Position numbers and translations under genes: made by a program. Positions 1 through 10,617 of a DNA stretch of 64,000 nucleotides are shown in pieces (position 1 is the first letter of the stretch; the number at the start of each line of letters is the position of its first letter). The DNA is from Ctena decussata. Taxonomy: Eukaryota > Mollusca > Bivalvia > Lucinida > Lucinidae. Below the pieces are notes generated by a model. The model ran no database searches. It worked only from the letters and a program-made list of their open reading frames with translations, and had not been told where the DNA came from. Location of the stretch: assembly GCA_963989385.1 (NCBI GenBank), contig OZ022501.1:2552001-2616000 (forward strand), given 5' to 3'.

Positions 1-189
1 CTTTCTGCTAATCATAGATGAGTCAAGAATGGTTTCAATAGAAGAAACCACTGTTTGTTATAATCCTTATATCTGTTTTCATCTGAGTTAGGAGCTCATT
101 TTTTCAGTATAGCCTTTGTATATTTTGTAGTTTTCATCAACAACAAATTCCTATAAAATATTTTCCAGCAACACTGAAAATTAACCTAC

Positions 190-351
190 CTGGTAATAGC
201 TAGGGGGACATGCCCTGCAAAACCTGGCAGGACAGGGATCATACCTAGGGACCTCATCCGTGTCAGTATCTGACGCTGAAGTGTAAGCTGGTTATCAATC
301 CAACTCTGGGGGAGGGGACCACCCCAGCCATGCATGTTACCCATACGAGCC
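190..351 (-). CDS. NAGLU: NAGLU coding exon 6 (last exon in window)
   Basis: Acceptor GTGCTTCAG|G completes the split Trp codon, followed by [17 protein letters not shown] and a segment ending [15 protein letters not shown]; donor CCAG|GTAGGT splits an Arg codon. Phase stays open, so the coding sequence continues past the left edge. Bases 1-189 are intron with nothing else recognised. Confidence 0.93.
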
Positions 352-3300
352 CTGAAGCACAAATAAATACTGAGATTTGCATGCCGTCTCAGATCAGTCT
401 TGAGCATTTGCATTCGGCAAGATCCAGAGATTGTGCATGTAAATAATAAATACCATAAACTATTTGAGCAGGGATATGACATAACCAACAAACTAGCATG
501 TGCACCCAGAGAAGACTATGATCAGACTTGGTGGATATCCAGGCTGATCTGAGTTTTTGCTAGGTGCACATGCCACTTAGTGAGTTTTGTTGTGTCGCGG
601 ATCATTTTATTGCTTTTCATATTTTGAAATTACTAGCAAATTGTTTAATATATCACTATAGTGAGGAACAGTAACTTCTTTTCAAATGCAGACTTCAATA
701 TTGACTACAGATGACCACTCAAAGCAGCTAGCTGGCACATTCAAGAACTGAGTCAGTATTTCCCAACTGACTACAAGTTGGGTAAAGTAACATGTGTCTC
801 ATAGTCAGCTGGGAAATAATGACTTACTTCTTGAATATGCCAGTCAGTGGTTTCCAAAATATTAGCAAAAATAAATCTCTTGAAAATATTCAGCTATTAA
901 CAGAAGTATGACTTCAATGAATAGACTGATAGGAGTGACTGCTGATTCAGAATGTCCAACTTCTGCAGCTACCAAGTTTTGAGTGGTCATCTATAAATAG
1001 TAATACTGAAGTCTGCATTTGGTAATAAATTACTATTTGTCACGATGAACAGTTTAAGAACTGACTACAGTCATTTATGTTATTCACACATCAATCATAC
1101 TAATGAGAGGAAGGATACAAAAAAGCTTTTTTTTCTGATCATTACACAAATCAGTATTATGAGCACTGATGTATTTACAAAAGCTTTTGTCAATTCAGAA
1201 ACATTTCAGCATAACCAACTGAATAAAAGCAAAATCTTCACATACATACCATGCTAAAAATGCTGGTCCTCCAAAGTGAACTTGTAGATCTTGCTTTGTA
1301 AAGCCCATATTTTCATAGACCTAAACATACAAAAATTCAGATCTCATCTAGCAAAGCACAAAAATTCTATGTACTGGGACTACTAGTTCTGAGTAAATGG
1401 TTCAGACCTGGGTCAGGCAGTAGTCTGATCAAGGTCTACACTGTTAACAGATGCTTACAGATCCTCATGGGCCTGTTGGACCAGCTCTAATTACTCATTA
1501 TATCGTTTTAGGTAAAGTCCAGTCAGTGCTTTTACAATCTGGGTGCATTGCTGCCAGTTCTGTTTTTAGGACAATAATGGTAATGATTTTAGTTGCCCAA
1601 ATTTTCACACTTTTAATATCGTATTAATACTTACATAAAAAAATTCTCTATGGCCTGAAAAATGTTAGGAAAGCAGAATCTCATACAGTGCAGTCTGGTT
1701 CAAATCTTAAACTCCAGGACCCAGTTGTTCAAAGCATCATTAGCTTAACGAGGTAGTTAGTCAAGAATTTGTTAAGTCTTACAGGACGCACAATATCAAT
1801 TGCGATAATATTTTGTGCTCAAAAATTGTGAGGAGCTGTTGCATTGCTGCAAAAGTTCCTCACAATTTTTCAGCAAAAAATGGTAGGGTTTTTGCATATT
1901 ATATGTTTGAAATTTTAATGTCTTGTTCACTAACGACGTAATTAGTTTTGAACAACCGGGCCCAGAAGAAAAATTCTGGGATGATTTTTCTTAGTTCTCA
2001 ATACAAACATATTGTATACTTTTCATCAAAACTGTCTCAGTGACATGGATCAGAAGTGATCACAGTTTTATGTCTTTTATGAAGTAAAAGCATAGTGGGT
2101 AATAATCAAAATCAACACATCTTACATTTATGTTTTCACTATTACATGTTTTGGTTGTTAACCTTCTTCAGACACAAACCTGTTTACTCTCAGACTTGGA
2201 CAGGTAGTCAGGAAGGCAGCTAAGCATATTTTGCAGTACTTATGTGTAGTCCAAGCACGTGGAGGTTGTGGGGGGGGGGGGGGGGGGGGGGCTATTTAAA
2301 ATTTTCAAAAGTTTGACAAAGTGGTTTCTAGCCTAATCTGTTTCTCTCTTTTTAAAATCAGGTCTTTTATATGTATGAGTAAAGCATGGAATGAGGAAAA
2401 GGGCTTAGGATGGCAAATGACTCATCTTTGGTGAGGGCCAGCAGTCATAGCACCACTATTTTCTATCCTAATAGACAGCAGTGAAATATTTAAACATACC
2501 TCAGTAACCTCTGTCAGTAGTTGATTTTATTTTCACAGGATAAATTATACATCTGTAATGATGATAAATAATACTATTCTGACTTCTTCATTGCAGCCTT
2601 AACCACTTTAATCTGTTAATTGTTTCATCAACTTTTGATCGCAAAAACACATGACAATACAGTGTAGCTGACAAAAACAGTTTGATATGATGATATAAAA
2701 TCAATAGACCATGACTAATATTGCCATTGTTTTAACTTCTCTGGACAGTTGTAAACATAAACAATGATACAGGAAATGATCTAAAGACAGGCTTACACAG
2801 TACCTTTTGAAAAATGGCCTCTTGCCCAGTAAAAGCCAGGGGAAGGTTGATACCGTTCATTGCCATCCAGTCAATCTCCCGTTCCCACCTAGTCCAGTTC
2901 CACCAGGCAAAGGAGTAGCTCACAGTACACACATTCTGGTAGTAGCGGAACCTTTACAAAGAAAAAATGAGCTGCGACATGACAAAACCAACAATGTGGT
3001 TGTTTGCCCAGCCCGATCAGAGTCTTCGCTGACCGCATGGAGGTAGTTTAGACCCTTAGCTACACTTTAGGCACTTAGCAAAGACTTTGATCAGTCTTGG
3101 CGGATGCCCAGGCTGATCTGAGTCAACGATGGGCACACAACCACTTTGTTGGTTTTCTCGTGTCAAGGCTCAAATCATTCACATGTAATACTATGAGGGC
3201 GGAACAAGGAAATGCAAACCAATCATAAACTGAGGAGGCTGTGCTTTTGAAAGTAATATTCTTTTGTTTTCTCACAACATATCAGTTTTTACCATACTTT

Positions 3301-6300
3301 TATGCTAACTTTGCATTTTCATCAGGTGTACAAACACCAGTTGCAGTGGATTCTGCTTCCTGAAGGAATATTTAAGGGCATACCAGCTTTGACTGGGTCA
3401 GGTAGTTGGTGATATGTCATCAAATTATTTATTTGTTAGCTAAAACAATATCCCAAGTGATTGAAATAAAAAGTGGAAGACTCCTATTATAGGAATGGTT
3501 GGAAAGTTTGAATATTTTTGATAAATATGGTTGAGTAATGGATACCTATCATTGCTGGTAACCGTCATTCCAGGACTTGGTATGACAGGCAGTGGACTTG
3601 GTAAGTTGAGTTGGGACCCAGCCCAGGTGTACTGACAACCACACTTTGTCTTGAGAAAATGATAGAAACCCATGGCCGCTGCCACACCTGATGTAGCTGT
3701 TATTGTCACCAGCTGGCCTGTTGATACAATCTGTAACAGATATGTGTATCAGCGGAAAAGCTGCCTTACTCTGTGTGCACAGCACCAGATAAGAAGAACC
3801 TACCCATAATCTATGACACTGTTTCTTACTTACACTTAAATGCATAACTGAGCCATGACATGACAAAACAAACAAAGTGGCATGTGGGCCCTGCAAAGAC
3901 TCAGATCAGCCTGGACATCCACCCAGTCTGATCAGAGTCTTTGCTGTCCACATGGAGCTAGCTTATAGACCCTTAGCTACCCTGAAAGTACACAGCAAAG
4001 GCTTTGATCACTTGGTGTATGCCCAGGCTGATCAGTCTTTGCTTAGTGCACATGCCACTTTGTTGGTTTTGTGGTGCCATGGCTCAATTATGTGTCTATT
4101 AAGAACCGTCACCTTTGAATTATCAAGGTGTATGGGCACACTACCATGTGGCTGTTCTTTTTTTTTTTTTTTTTTTTATTTTTTTTTTATTTTTTTTTTT
4201 TTTCACATTTTCTACAAAGGGAAACAACTTGTGTGACTTTCTGTTTGCATCCATGATGAACAACTGAGCCCTTCAAAAATGGGATCTATCTTGAAGTAAA
4301 GGTTTTCCTCCTATGAGAGCAAATTCTATCTTTAAAAAACTAACTCCTATTGAGAAGGGAGGCAAAGTTGAATTCTTCTGAACATGTATCCATTCACCTT
4401 AAATACATAAGTGAAGTGAAATTCAATGGCATAAGTCCACCAATCATAGTCAAAATGATGGCCTATAAACACATAGCTACATCATAAATTTTCGTACCAT
4501 ATACATGTGTTAAAATTCATTAGAATAGGTGATTCCATTGATTAAAAAACTTAAAATAGGAATCACTTCTTGCTTACATTAAAGGTGTCTCTGACAGCAG
4601 TTCCTCTGTACCCTTCAACAATAACTTTAAATTGACTGGCTTTGGCTCCCAAGACTCGACCAATCAAATCTTGTGCTGCTTGTGCCTGGTCTCCAACTGA
4701 GGCAGATGGTCTTATGTGATCAAGGGCAGGAAAATCTGTAAAACAATACATGGTTTAACCCTTAATGCGCCAAAAAGCAGACGACAAATTTTAAAAAATG
4801 TTTCTTCCAAGCAATATCATAATGAGAATTCGAACACTAGAGGGCAAACAGTGTAGATTCAGATGAGGTGGCTCATAATGAGCTACCTCATCTGGATCTA
4901 CACTGTTTGCCATTTCAACAATTTTAAGTTTTGGCGCTTTAAGGGTTAAGTTTAAACATTTCTGTCAAAGAATAGTAGATAATTGTTAACTAGTTTTGTG
5001 GTTGGTGACCTCAAGCATGTGAAGTGCATGCACTGTTGGGAATCTGAGATACATGACGGAGCCCAAAAACCTAACACGGTGAGCTTTTTCCCTTGAGTAG
5101 GTCACCATGACCTAGTTTTGGAGTGAGGTGACCTGAGGTTGTTTGGTACCTTTGCAATGATTCAAAGGCTGAGGCTTCTGGAAGCTGAAATACAGGCATA
5201 TAAAATGTGCATGACATCCATTTTTTGCAAATGAGGTCACTGTGACCTAGTTCTGTAGTATGTTAGCTGGAGTGGTTTGGTACAGGCACTGGAGCCCAGC
5301 AGTGACCTGGAGTGACTTTGTCCCTGCAGTTTCAAATTCAAATGCCTACAGCTTATGTAAGCTGAGAATCTAATACAGGACCAAGCCAGAAAACTTAATA
5401 ATTTATGGTGTCTTCTTTAAGGAAGTGGGTCACTGTAGCCTAGTTTTGTGGGAGGAGACTTGAAATGGTTTGGCACATGCGCTTATGAAGTTTCAAAGAC
5501 ATGAGACGTATGAAAGCTATGGCACAGGGCCAAGCCCAAAAACTTAAACCTAGAATGCAAGAGCTGTACTTCAAAAGAAGAAACTAGTTATTCCCTATGG
5601 TGTTTTGGACACATCACTGGATACTGAAATCAACTTTCGATATCTCAAAGTCCAAGTTTATCCAAACTTCCTGATATTTCAAATTTTCTGGTCCCAGAAA
5701 ATTTACAGTGAGATATCAGTGGTTTGATATAACAGGACTTGAAATGTAAATAAAAACGGAAAATGTGTTCAAACTATATTCTTTGAAATAAGAGGGCACT
5801 TTGAAATATCAATGTTTGAGATATCTGGAGTTGACTGTATTCCAGTTTTGGCACATGTGCAGCAAAAGTTAATACTTCCTAATAGTTAGGGTAAAATAAT
5901 ACTTAAGGTGAATAGATACGCTTTCAGGGGAAGCAAATCCACCATTTTCAATTTGCCTCCCTTTTCAAGATGAGTCAGCCCTAAAATGACAGAAATTGCC
6001 CTCAAAGAATGTGCCCTCATTCTTCCTTTGACGTAAACAGGAAGTCACAACTGTTATTACCCTTTGTAAAAATGGCAGAAAAAATACAGGTGACCCATAT
6101 ATTTTTAAGGTACTTATAATTTAATAATCAGTACTCATTTTGAAAAGATAAACAGTATTATCATTTTGGGACAGTACTTCAGCATCTGAACAAAACTATC
6201 AAATCAAGGCCACATGAGTAAAGTGTTGATTTTATATCTGTATATTTAGAACTTTATCTTCTAAATACAAACGTAAATACTGGTAAGAACAATCTGTCTT

Positions 6301-6417
6301 TATATGGCCCTTGCAAAATATTTTAGTTTTTTTTTTCCTAACAGGCAAATATGACAGTGAGATGATGATGATAATGAGAATAATGGATGGATAACTTGCA
6401 ATTTTTGGGGTGGGGGT

Positions 6418-6451
<34 letters not shown>

Positions 6452-7421
6452 GATAATGAATAATGAAAGACTGTTTTGAATGGAATCCCAATTACAGTTG
6501 GAAAGATTTCTGCCTCCAGCAGGACTTAAACCCAGAACCGCTAGATCAGTAGGTCAGTGCTTAACCTACTGAGCTACTAGGGCTGCTGATAATGAGAATG
6601 AAACAATATCTTATAAGAATCTTGATACAAAGAAAAATGCATTCAGGTCACTACTACTGTTAACTTAAGTTGTCTTACCATGCAAAAATTTCTATAAATA
6701 TTACAGCAAATTGGTAATTACCCCCGCCCCCATCCCCCACATAATTTTCCTCATTTTTTACTATGGGAAACAACTTTTGTGGCCTCCTTATCATGCTTCC
6801 TTAATTGGACAATGAAACCCTTCCAAAAGGAGTCTACCCTTATAGGAAAGAATTTGCTCCTAGAGGAGCAAATTCTTTCCTTTAAGAGCTGACTCCTATT
6901 GAGAAAGGAGGCAAATTTGAGAATGAAAGAATTGCTTAGCCTGAAAGTGAATCAATTCATCTTAAGCATGCATTTGTCTTCCATCTTTGATTTTGGGCCA
7001 GCTTATCTGTTCTGATTTCAGCTGAAAGGTTATAAAACTGTGAATAGTGATGATTCCAGTTAGACAACTTCTATATCTGGGCCTGGTTGTTGAAAACTTA
7101 AGACATAATTAGTTAACTTTTCGTTAAATTTTCAAAATGTAATATCTCAATATGTAAACATTTTTTGTTGAAAAATGTGAGAAGCTTCTCACATTTTTTC
7201 AACAAAAAATATCAGTGTATTTGGTAATAAAGTTATAAAGTCATAAAACACTTAACGAGTTGACCTCTTAACGAGCTTGTTAGGCTAACGATGCTTTGAA
7301 CAACTGGGCCCTGATCTGGATGTAATATAGGGACTTGTTCAGAACTGGAATTACACAAACCTGTAGCAGCTATCCTCCCTACAGCTGTCAAACAGCTAAA
7401 CACTAACACAATGCCCCTCAT
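190..7421 (-). CDS. NAGLU: Alpha-N-acetylglucosaminidase, 5' part of gene (six exons, 3' end outside window)
   Basis: NAGLU is a lysosomal family 89 glycosidase that removes terminal alpha-N-acetylglucosamine during heparan sulfate breakdown. Six minus-strand exons (7421-7361, 4735-4578, 3730-3546, 2951-2804, 1320-1250, 351-190) join in frame through GT/AG sites and give about 261 residues, roughly a third of the usual 740 or so. Order: hydrophobic signal peptide; N-terminal domain with [18 protein letters not shown]; then the signature [17 protein letters not shown], a GQEAIFQK stretch, GGPAFLAW and [17 protein letters not shown] opening the catalytic barrel. The two catalytic glutamates known for the family lie further downstream, outside the window. 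Introns carry several MITEs. I see no frameshift or stop inside the joined exons, so the gene looks functional. The identification rests on family motifs recalled, not on a search. Confidence 0.93.
472..604. mobile_element. Foldback MITE family A, internally deleted copy
   Basis: Ends resemble the family termini (GAGCCGCGACACGACAAAAC and its inverse) and the interior has the family's 'GATCAGACTTGGTGGATATCCAGGC' type palindromic core in diverged form. At about 133 bp it is shorter than the 203-236 bp copies elsewhere in the window. It lies in the NAGLU intron between exons 6 and 5. Confidence 0.7.
1250..1320 (-). CDS. NAGLU: NAGLU coding exon 5
   Basis: A 71-base exon between ATGTTTAG and the donor GCATG|GTATGT. 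It reads [20 protein letters not shown] then FLAW, with the Trp codon split over the next intron. It is collinear with the family's VYxxLGLTxxEIxxFFxGPAFLAW stretch. Confidence 0.92.
1717..1963. mobile_element. MITE family B (GGGCCC ends), copy 1
   Basis: About 247 bp with inverted ends GGACCCAGTTGTTCAAAGC and TTTTGAACAACCGGGCCC. The middle has a second inverted pair (AAAATTGTGAGGA ... TCCTCACAATTTTT). It lies in the NAGLU intron between exons 5 and 4. The superfamily is not assigned because the target duplication is unclear. Confidence 0.75.
2804..2951 (-). CDS. NAGLU: NAGLU coding exon 4
   Basis: Acceptor TTTGTAAAG|G completes the Arg codon, then [39 protein letters not shown] and GQEAIFQK, with donor AAAAG|GTACTG in phase 0. 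This is the most conserved block of the family. A foldback MITE begins only 17 bases upstream of the acceptor junction, leaving the pyrimidine tract TTTTTTCTTTGTAAAG as nearly the only non-transposon sequence there. Confidence 0.94.
2969..3171. mobile_element. Foldback MITE family A, copy next to NAGLU exon 4
   Basis: Inverted ends GAGCTGCGACATGACAAAAC and GGTTTTCTCGTGTCAAGGCTC enclose 203 bp. Both flanks read AAAT, a likely 4-bp target duplication. It sits directly upstream of the exon 4 acceptor on the gene strand. Confidence 0.85.
3546..3730 (-). CDS. NAGLU: NAGLU coding exon 3
   Basis: Starts after TCTGTTACAG with [20 protein letters not shown] and continues through the conserved [19 protein letters not shown] region to TSND, with the donor GATAG|GTATCC splitting an Arg codon. 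The GVAAA-G and CGC-(x)4-W-GSQL pattern is the most typical part of the NAGLU N-terminal domain. Confidence 0.92.
3850..4085. mobile_element. Foldback MITE family A, full-size copy
   Basis: 236-bp element with ends GAGCCATGACATGACAAAAC and GTTTTGTGGTGCCATGGCTC; the interior carries the family's GATCAGCCTGGACATCC / TGATCAG segments. It is in the intron between NAGLU exons 3 and 2. Flanks AACT and AATT are an imperfect target duplication. Confidence 0.85.
4225..4440 (+). repeat. Interspersed repeat family C, copy 1
   Basis: Shares CTCCTATTGAGAA(G)GGAGGCAAA, AGCAAATTCT and the phrase preceding TCACCTTAA with 6765-6970, and in inverted orientation with 5895-6010. A run of T with few interruptions (4156-4203) precedes it. 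No coding capacity; class unknown. Confidence 0.55.
4578..4735 (-). CDS. NAGLU: NAGLU coding exon 2
   Basis: Starts after TTTACAG with the last two bases of the Asp codon and reads [13 protein letters not shown]... to RDTFN, ending in frame at the donor AAT|GTAAGC. It contains the predicted helix [14 protein letters not shown], matching the family's N-terminal 'LVARLLG' segment, followed by a beta strand. A piggyBac-like MITE lies 19 bases upstream of its first base. Confidence 0.88.
4755..4949. mobile_element. piggyBac-like MITE beside NAGLU exon 2
   Basis: Bounded by TTAA at both ends (4755-4758, 4946-4949) with inverted termini CCCTTAATGCGCCAAAA and TTTTGGCGCTTTAAGGG, the CCYT start and TTAA target typical of piggyBac. 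An inner perfect-looking palindrome (ACAGTGTAGAT...ATCTACACTGT) fills much of the body. Confidence 0.8.
4985..5560 (+). repeat. Degenerate tandem repeat with ERE-like palindromes in NAGLU intron 1
   Basis: Diverged units each contain a phrase like GAGGTCACTGTGACCTAGTT followed by GGTGACCTGAGG / GAGACTTGAAATGG and TTTGGTAC. Units start near 5095, 5230 and 5425. Two exact AGGTCANNNTGACCT palindromes occur at 5099-5113 and 5234-5248; a third unit has a decayed version. It resembles the internal core of a tandem-repeat transposon. Confidence 0.6.
5624..5837. mobile_element. Tc1/mariner- or pogo-like MITE, diverged
   Basis: Outer TA at both sides. The right end reads TTTGAGATATCTGGAGTTGACTG; the left end has a diverged inverse (CTGAAATCAACTTTCGATATCTCAAA). 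About 214 bp; no transposase. The assignment is by TA target and CAGTCAACTCC-type terminus only. Confidence 0.5.
6510..6588 (-). mobile_element. tRNA-derived SINE head fragment (family S1)
   Basis: The minus strand reads AGTAGCTCAGTAGGTTAAGC, then CTGATCTAGCGGTTCTGGGT, TTAAGTCCTGCTGGAGGCAG: an A-box and a decayed B-box. The same family occurs at 44665, 51238 and 51529. Only the tRNA-like head remains. Confidence 0.65.
6765..6970 (+). repeat. Interspersed repeat family C, copy 2
   Basis: Collinear with 4225-4440. It contains a short palindrome GAATTTGCTCCTAGAGGAGC AAATTC around 6850-6875. Poly-G (6413-6450) and a tRNA-like fragment lie to its left. Confidence 0.55.
7079..7311. mobile_element. 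MITE family B, copy 2
   Basis: About 233 bp with ends GGGCCTGGTTGTTGAAAAC and GCTTTGAACAACTGGGCCC, plus the same internal hairpin design (AAAAATGTGAGAAGC / GCTTCTCACATTTTT). It is the same family as 1717-1963, inserted in NAGLU intron 1 about 50 bases downstream of exon 1. A flanking ATCTGG on both sides is a possible target duplication. Confidence 0.75.
7361..7421 (-). CDS. NAGLU: NAGLU coding exon 1 (signal peptide)
   Basis: Encodes 20 residues starting [14 protein letters not shown], a hydrophobic signal peptide as expected for a lysosomal enzyme, plus the first base of an Asp codon. The donor is ACAG|GTTTGT at 7360. The first ATG in frame is at 7421; an in-frame GTG lies one codon upstream. 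A run reading TATTTTTCAG ends about 7 bases upstream of the ATG and resembles a splice acceptor, so a non-coding exon further upstream cannot be excluded; alternatively transcription starts close by. Confidence 0.82.
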
Positions 7422-7442
7422 CACAGGTCTGAAAAATAGTTA

Positions 7443-7452
7443 AGCACGTGAC
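7443..7452 (-). promoter_or_regulatory. CLEAR-like E-box just upstream of NAGLU start
   Basis: The minus strand reads GTCACGTGCT 22-31 bases upstream of the ATG. It contains CACGTG with the GTC flank of the CLEAR element (GTCACGTGAC) bound by TFEB/MiT factors in lysosomal genes. Position and gene function fit; the match is 8 of 10 bases and function is inferred. The site would sit in or close to a very short 5' leader if transcription starts here. Confidence 0.5.
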
Positions 7453-8749
7453 ATTAGATCTTGTACAAATTAGCCAAAACAATAAAAGTTTATGTAACTG
7501 AATTGTAACTACCCTGAAAATGAACATTACAAATTAGACAAAGAACCTCTGAGAGTTGTAATGTTAAGTTGCCTATAAAATTAGTCAAAATTAAGTTTTT
7601 GATATACCCAAGAACTTCCCTTGAAATTTGTTGCTCTCAACTTCCCCTAACTGGCTAACACACTTCAATTTTTGGTGGAAAAAGCCAAATTTTATAATTA
7701 AACGTAATCGAAAAGGGAAAAGTTTTTTAAAGATACTTTCTCCCCCCTGCCTCATGCCTCAGCTAGCCACTTTGCATGTATGTATGTACTATCATAATAC
7801 ACATTACCTGTGAGTGGCTTGCCCGTACGGGAGGTGCAGGGGGAGTGCGCTCTAAAGTCCTTATTATTGAAAAATATTGCACAATATCAGGTAACAGAAG
7901 TGTGTACGTCAGTTTTAGCACAGTTATCAATTAAAATTTCGATATATTAAAAGAACAAATAAAATGGACCAATTTTTGGAGACTGAAAAATTTAAGTGTA
8001 AACCCCTCTTGATAAAATCTGTTTAAGTTAGTCTAGAGGCTTGATAATTTTTCAAAATCACTGTTAAAATGTCTTTATAGTACACAAGTCTACATATTAA
8101 TGCCAAATATTTCAACTTTTGCTGCCCAAGGAAGGTGCAATAATTTGTCAAAAAATAGGCAAATATGCATTGATACTGTCAGAGGTCCTTTATACTACGA
8201 GGACAGCATGAAACTTAACAGTTTTGTTTGCTGAAGAAAAAAAAGTTTTCGTACACATGAAGATTGAGGGTAGGTAAATGGTGCTAATCCAATAGGCCCA
8301 CAGACGAAAACTGGCACTTTACTATTTAGTAAGGTCCTCCCAGGGGTTTTGGGGAGCAGGTGAGAAAGGCCATTTATTTTCAGGGAGCTGGGGAGCACTT
8401 GCAATTATTTTCAGGGAGCTGGGGAGAAATTAAGCTCTTAGTATTGGGGAGCTCTGGAGCACTGTTTGTAAAAATGTGATTTTCTAAATTGTTTTGGCTT
8501 CTATGAATAACACACACATTCTAATTCTGGAAGATGCGGTCCTTTTGATCTTCCCTATTTCTGTCTGTCCTATATTACGTCCAAGGGTGCAGAAATATTG
8601 GCATTGTGTCATGAGAAAGGTACCGTATTACATGTGCAAACAGCAAACCCTAGACCAGTCTGCACATCTTAAATGGACAGATGGACAGATGGTACAAAAA
8701 GAGGAAAAAGAGTTTTTCGAAAAAGAGTGACTGATGCAATAAATTAGCA
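7453..8749. other. Upstream of NAGLU, no gene seen
   Basis: Only short chance reading frames on either strand. There is a local repetition of CAGGGAGCTGGGGAGCA-type phrases near 8380-8460 (two or three imperfect copies). No promoter beyond the E-box and no exon recognised. Confidence 0.5.
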
Positions 8750-8990
8750 GAATTTAATTCCCTGTGGAATATTTTATTCAAGACAAAAATAGGAAGCCTA
8801 AAAATCTACCTCGTTCAAAAATCTTAACCTTGCAAAATTGGTCTAAGCCAGAAGTCAGTGGACCATGACATATGTGTCATTATGCCCCGATTCTTGTGTA
8901 TTCCTGTTGTATACCTATTGATATAAATTCTCAGACAAAATTTCAAGTTGCAACAATAATAGGAACCCCAAAATCTACCTCTTAAGTAAG
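8750..8990 (-). repeat. Interspersed repeat family D, minus copy
   Basis: Inverse of the sequence at 59203-59575: shares GGTAGATTTTTGGGGTTCCTATTATTGTTGCAACTTGAAATTT in pieces, AGAATTTATATCAATAGG and a CAGGAATACACAAGAATC-type stretch ending in ATGGTCCACTGACTTC. Non-coding. Confidence 0.65.
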
Positions 8991-9255
8991 TATACACTTT
9001 GTGGGGGGTTATTTTACAGAAAAATGTAAAATTAACTTTATTCATTTTTTTCTTGTGCAAAACAAGGCAATGTTTTATAACTGTACTGAGTTAAATTTTC
9101 CAATTGCTTAAAGTTATGTTCCTGACTGGTAAAAGAGACCTTTTTATCATGCAAATATTTTCAGCTCCCAGTAAGAATTTAGGTGTTTATCCTGTTATAT
9201 GGTGTGACTGAGCTTAGCTTACATATCTTTAAAAAATAAAAGGCCATCGGCCAAG

Positions 9256-10516
9256 TGTCACCCGACGTTTGAAATGTGTCAGAAACTGCAGCCTTTTATT
9301 CCGTTTCAGAGTAACTGTATGGCCAAAGCCAGAAAATATGTGTACAACTGAATCTGGTAAGGAAATAATAATTGAAGCATAAGCAAAGACATATACCCAA
9401 TTACTGGGCCTCTATGAGGTTACAAAATACGCAAGTTCAGGACTGGGCGTATGTGTGTAAAACCAGGTTACTGAAACTTTAGGCCCTTACAGAATTCCTA
9501 AACATCAAGACCATATACCCAATAACAAAATAACAAGGGCCATAATCCTCCTAATATGAATCTGATGAAAAATGAACATTGCATTTATGAAGATTCAGCC
9601 CATTAATATGAATACTTCTTGAGTTATCCTTTTACCTTTAAGTGAATGTCTATTATCTATGAAAGGAGAAGAACTCTGTCACTAATAAATTTAGCATATC
9701 CTAACAATAAGCAGAATACTCAATTTACCAAATGCTAATAGCATACTAAATTTCAGCTCTCTCGGTCAAACGGTTCAAAAGTTGGAAAATTGCCCAAAAC
9801 GACAAAGGGCCATAACTTTGTAAAATATTGGGCAATTGAAATTCCAAAATCACATGCACATCTTCAGATCATGATGAAACATTCTGCACAATTTCAAGTT
9901 GATCTGATAAAAGATGTGGCAGGAGTTGCGGGGACAAGGTCTGAGTCAGCAAGGGCCGTAACTCCATCAAAAATGGCCGAAACAAAAATCAAAAACCACA
10001 TGCACATCTTCATATCATAAGAATATAATCTGTAAAATTTCAAATCAATCCGATGAAAGATGTAGGAGGAGTTGCGGGGACAAGATTTCGGATGGACAGA
10101 AATGCCAAAAACGACAAAGGGCTATAACTTTGTAAAATATAGGGCAACTGAAATTCCAAAATCACATGCACATCTTCAGATCATGATGAAACATTCTGCA
10201 AAATTTCAAGTCAATCTGATAAAAGATGTGGCAGAAGTTGCGGGGACAAGGTCTGAGTCAGCAAGGGCCGTAACTCCATCAAAAATGGCCGAAACAAAAA
10301 TCAAAAACCACATGCACATCTTCATATCATAAGAATACAATCTGTAAAATTTCAAATCAATCCGATGAAAGACGTAGGAGGAGTTGCGGGGACAAGATTT
10401 CGGACGGACGGACGGACGGAAGGACGGACGGAAGGACGGACGGACGGACGGACGGACTGACACACGGACGGACGAGGGTCATTTCTATAGTCCCCCTCCG
10501 CCTACGTCGGGTGACA
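9256..10516 (+). mobile_element. Pearl-type tandem-repeat transposon, copy 1
   Basis: 13-bp inverted ends TGTCACCCGACGT (9256) and ACGTCGGGTGACA (10504-10516). Inside are two direct units of about 311 bp (starting near 9792 and 10103, each with ACGACAAAGGGC, CACATGCACATCTTCA and GGAGTTGCGGGGACAAG) followed by a (GACG/GAAG)n tract at 10403-10470. Inverted ends, tandem core and an ACRG-type microsatellite near one end match the pearl class described from bivalves. Non-coding and non-autonomous; open frames here are repeats. Confidence 0.75.
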
Positions 10517-10617
10517 ATAAGGGCTTCAGAAATGTGCCCTTTGGAAATGTCAAGTGCAGTTTTTCAGGCTAGGGGAAACACTTTGTAACTAGAATTGTTT
10601 TCCTACGAAAAAACAGA

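Noticed and set aside
2268..2291. Poly-G runs (also 6413-6450, 45543-45565) as G-quadruplex signals
   Set aside because: Plain homopolymers whose length is unreliable in sequencing; no further evidence of function.
10206..10572. Open frames across the GACGGACGG tract
   Set aside because: Their length comes from a tetranucleotide repeat that lacks stop codons; part of a pearl element.
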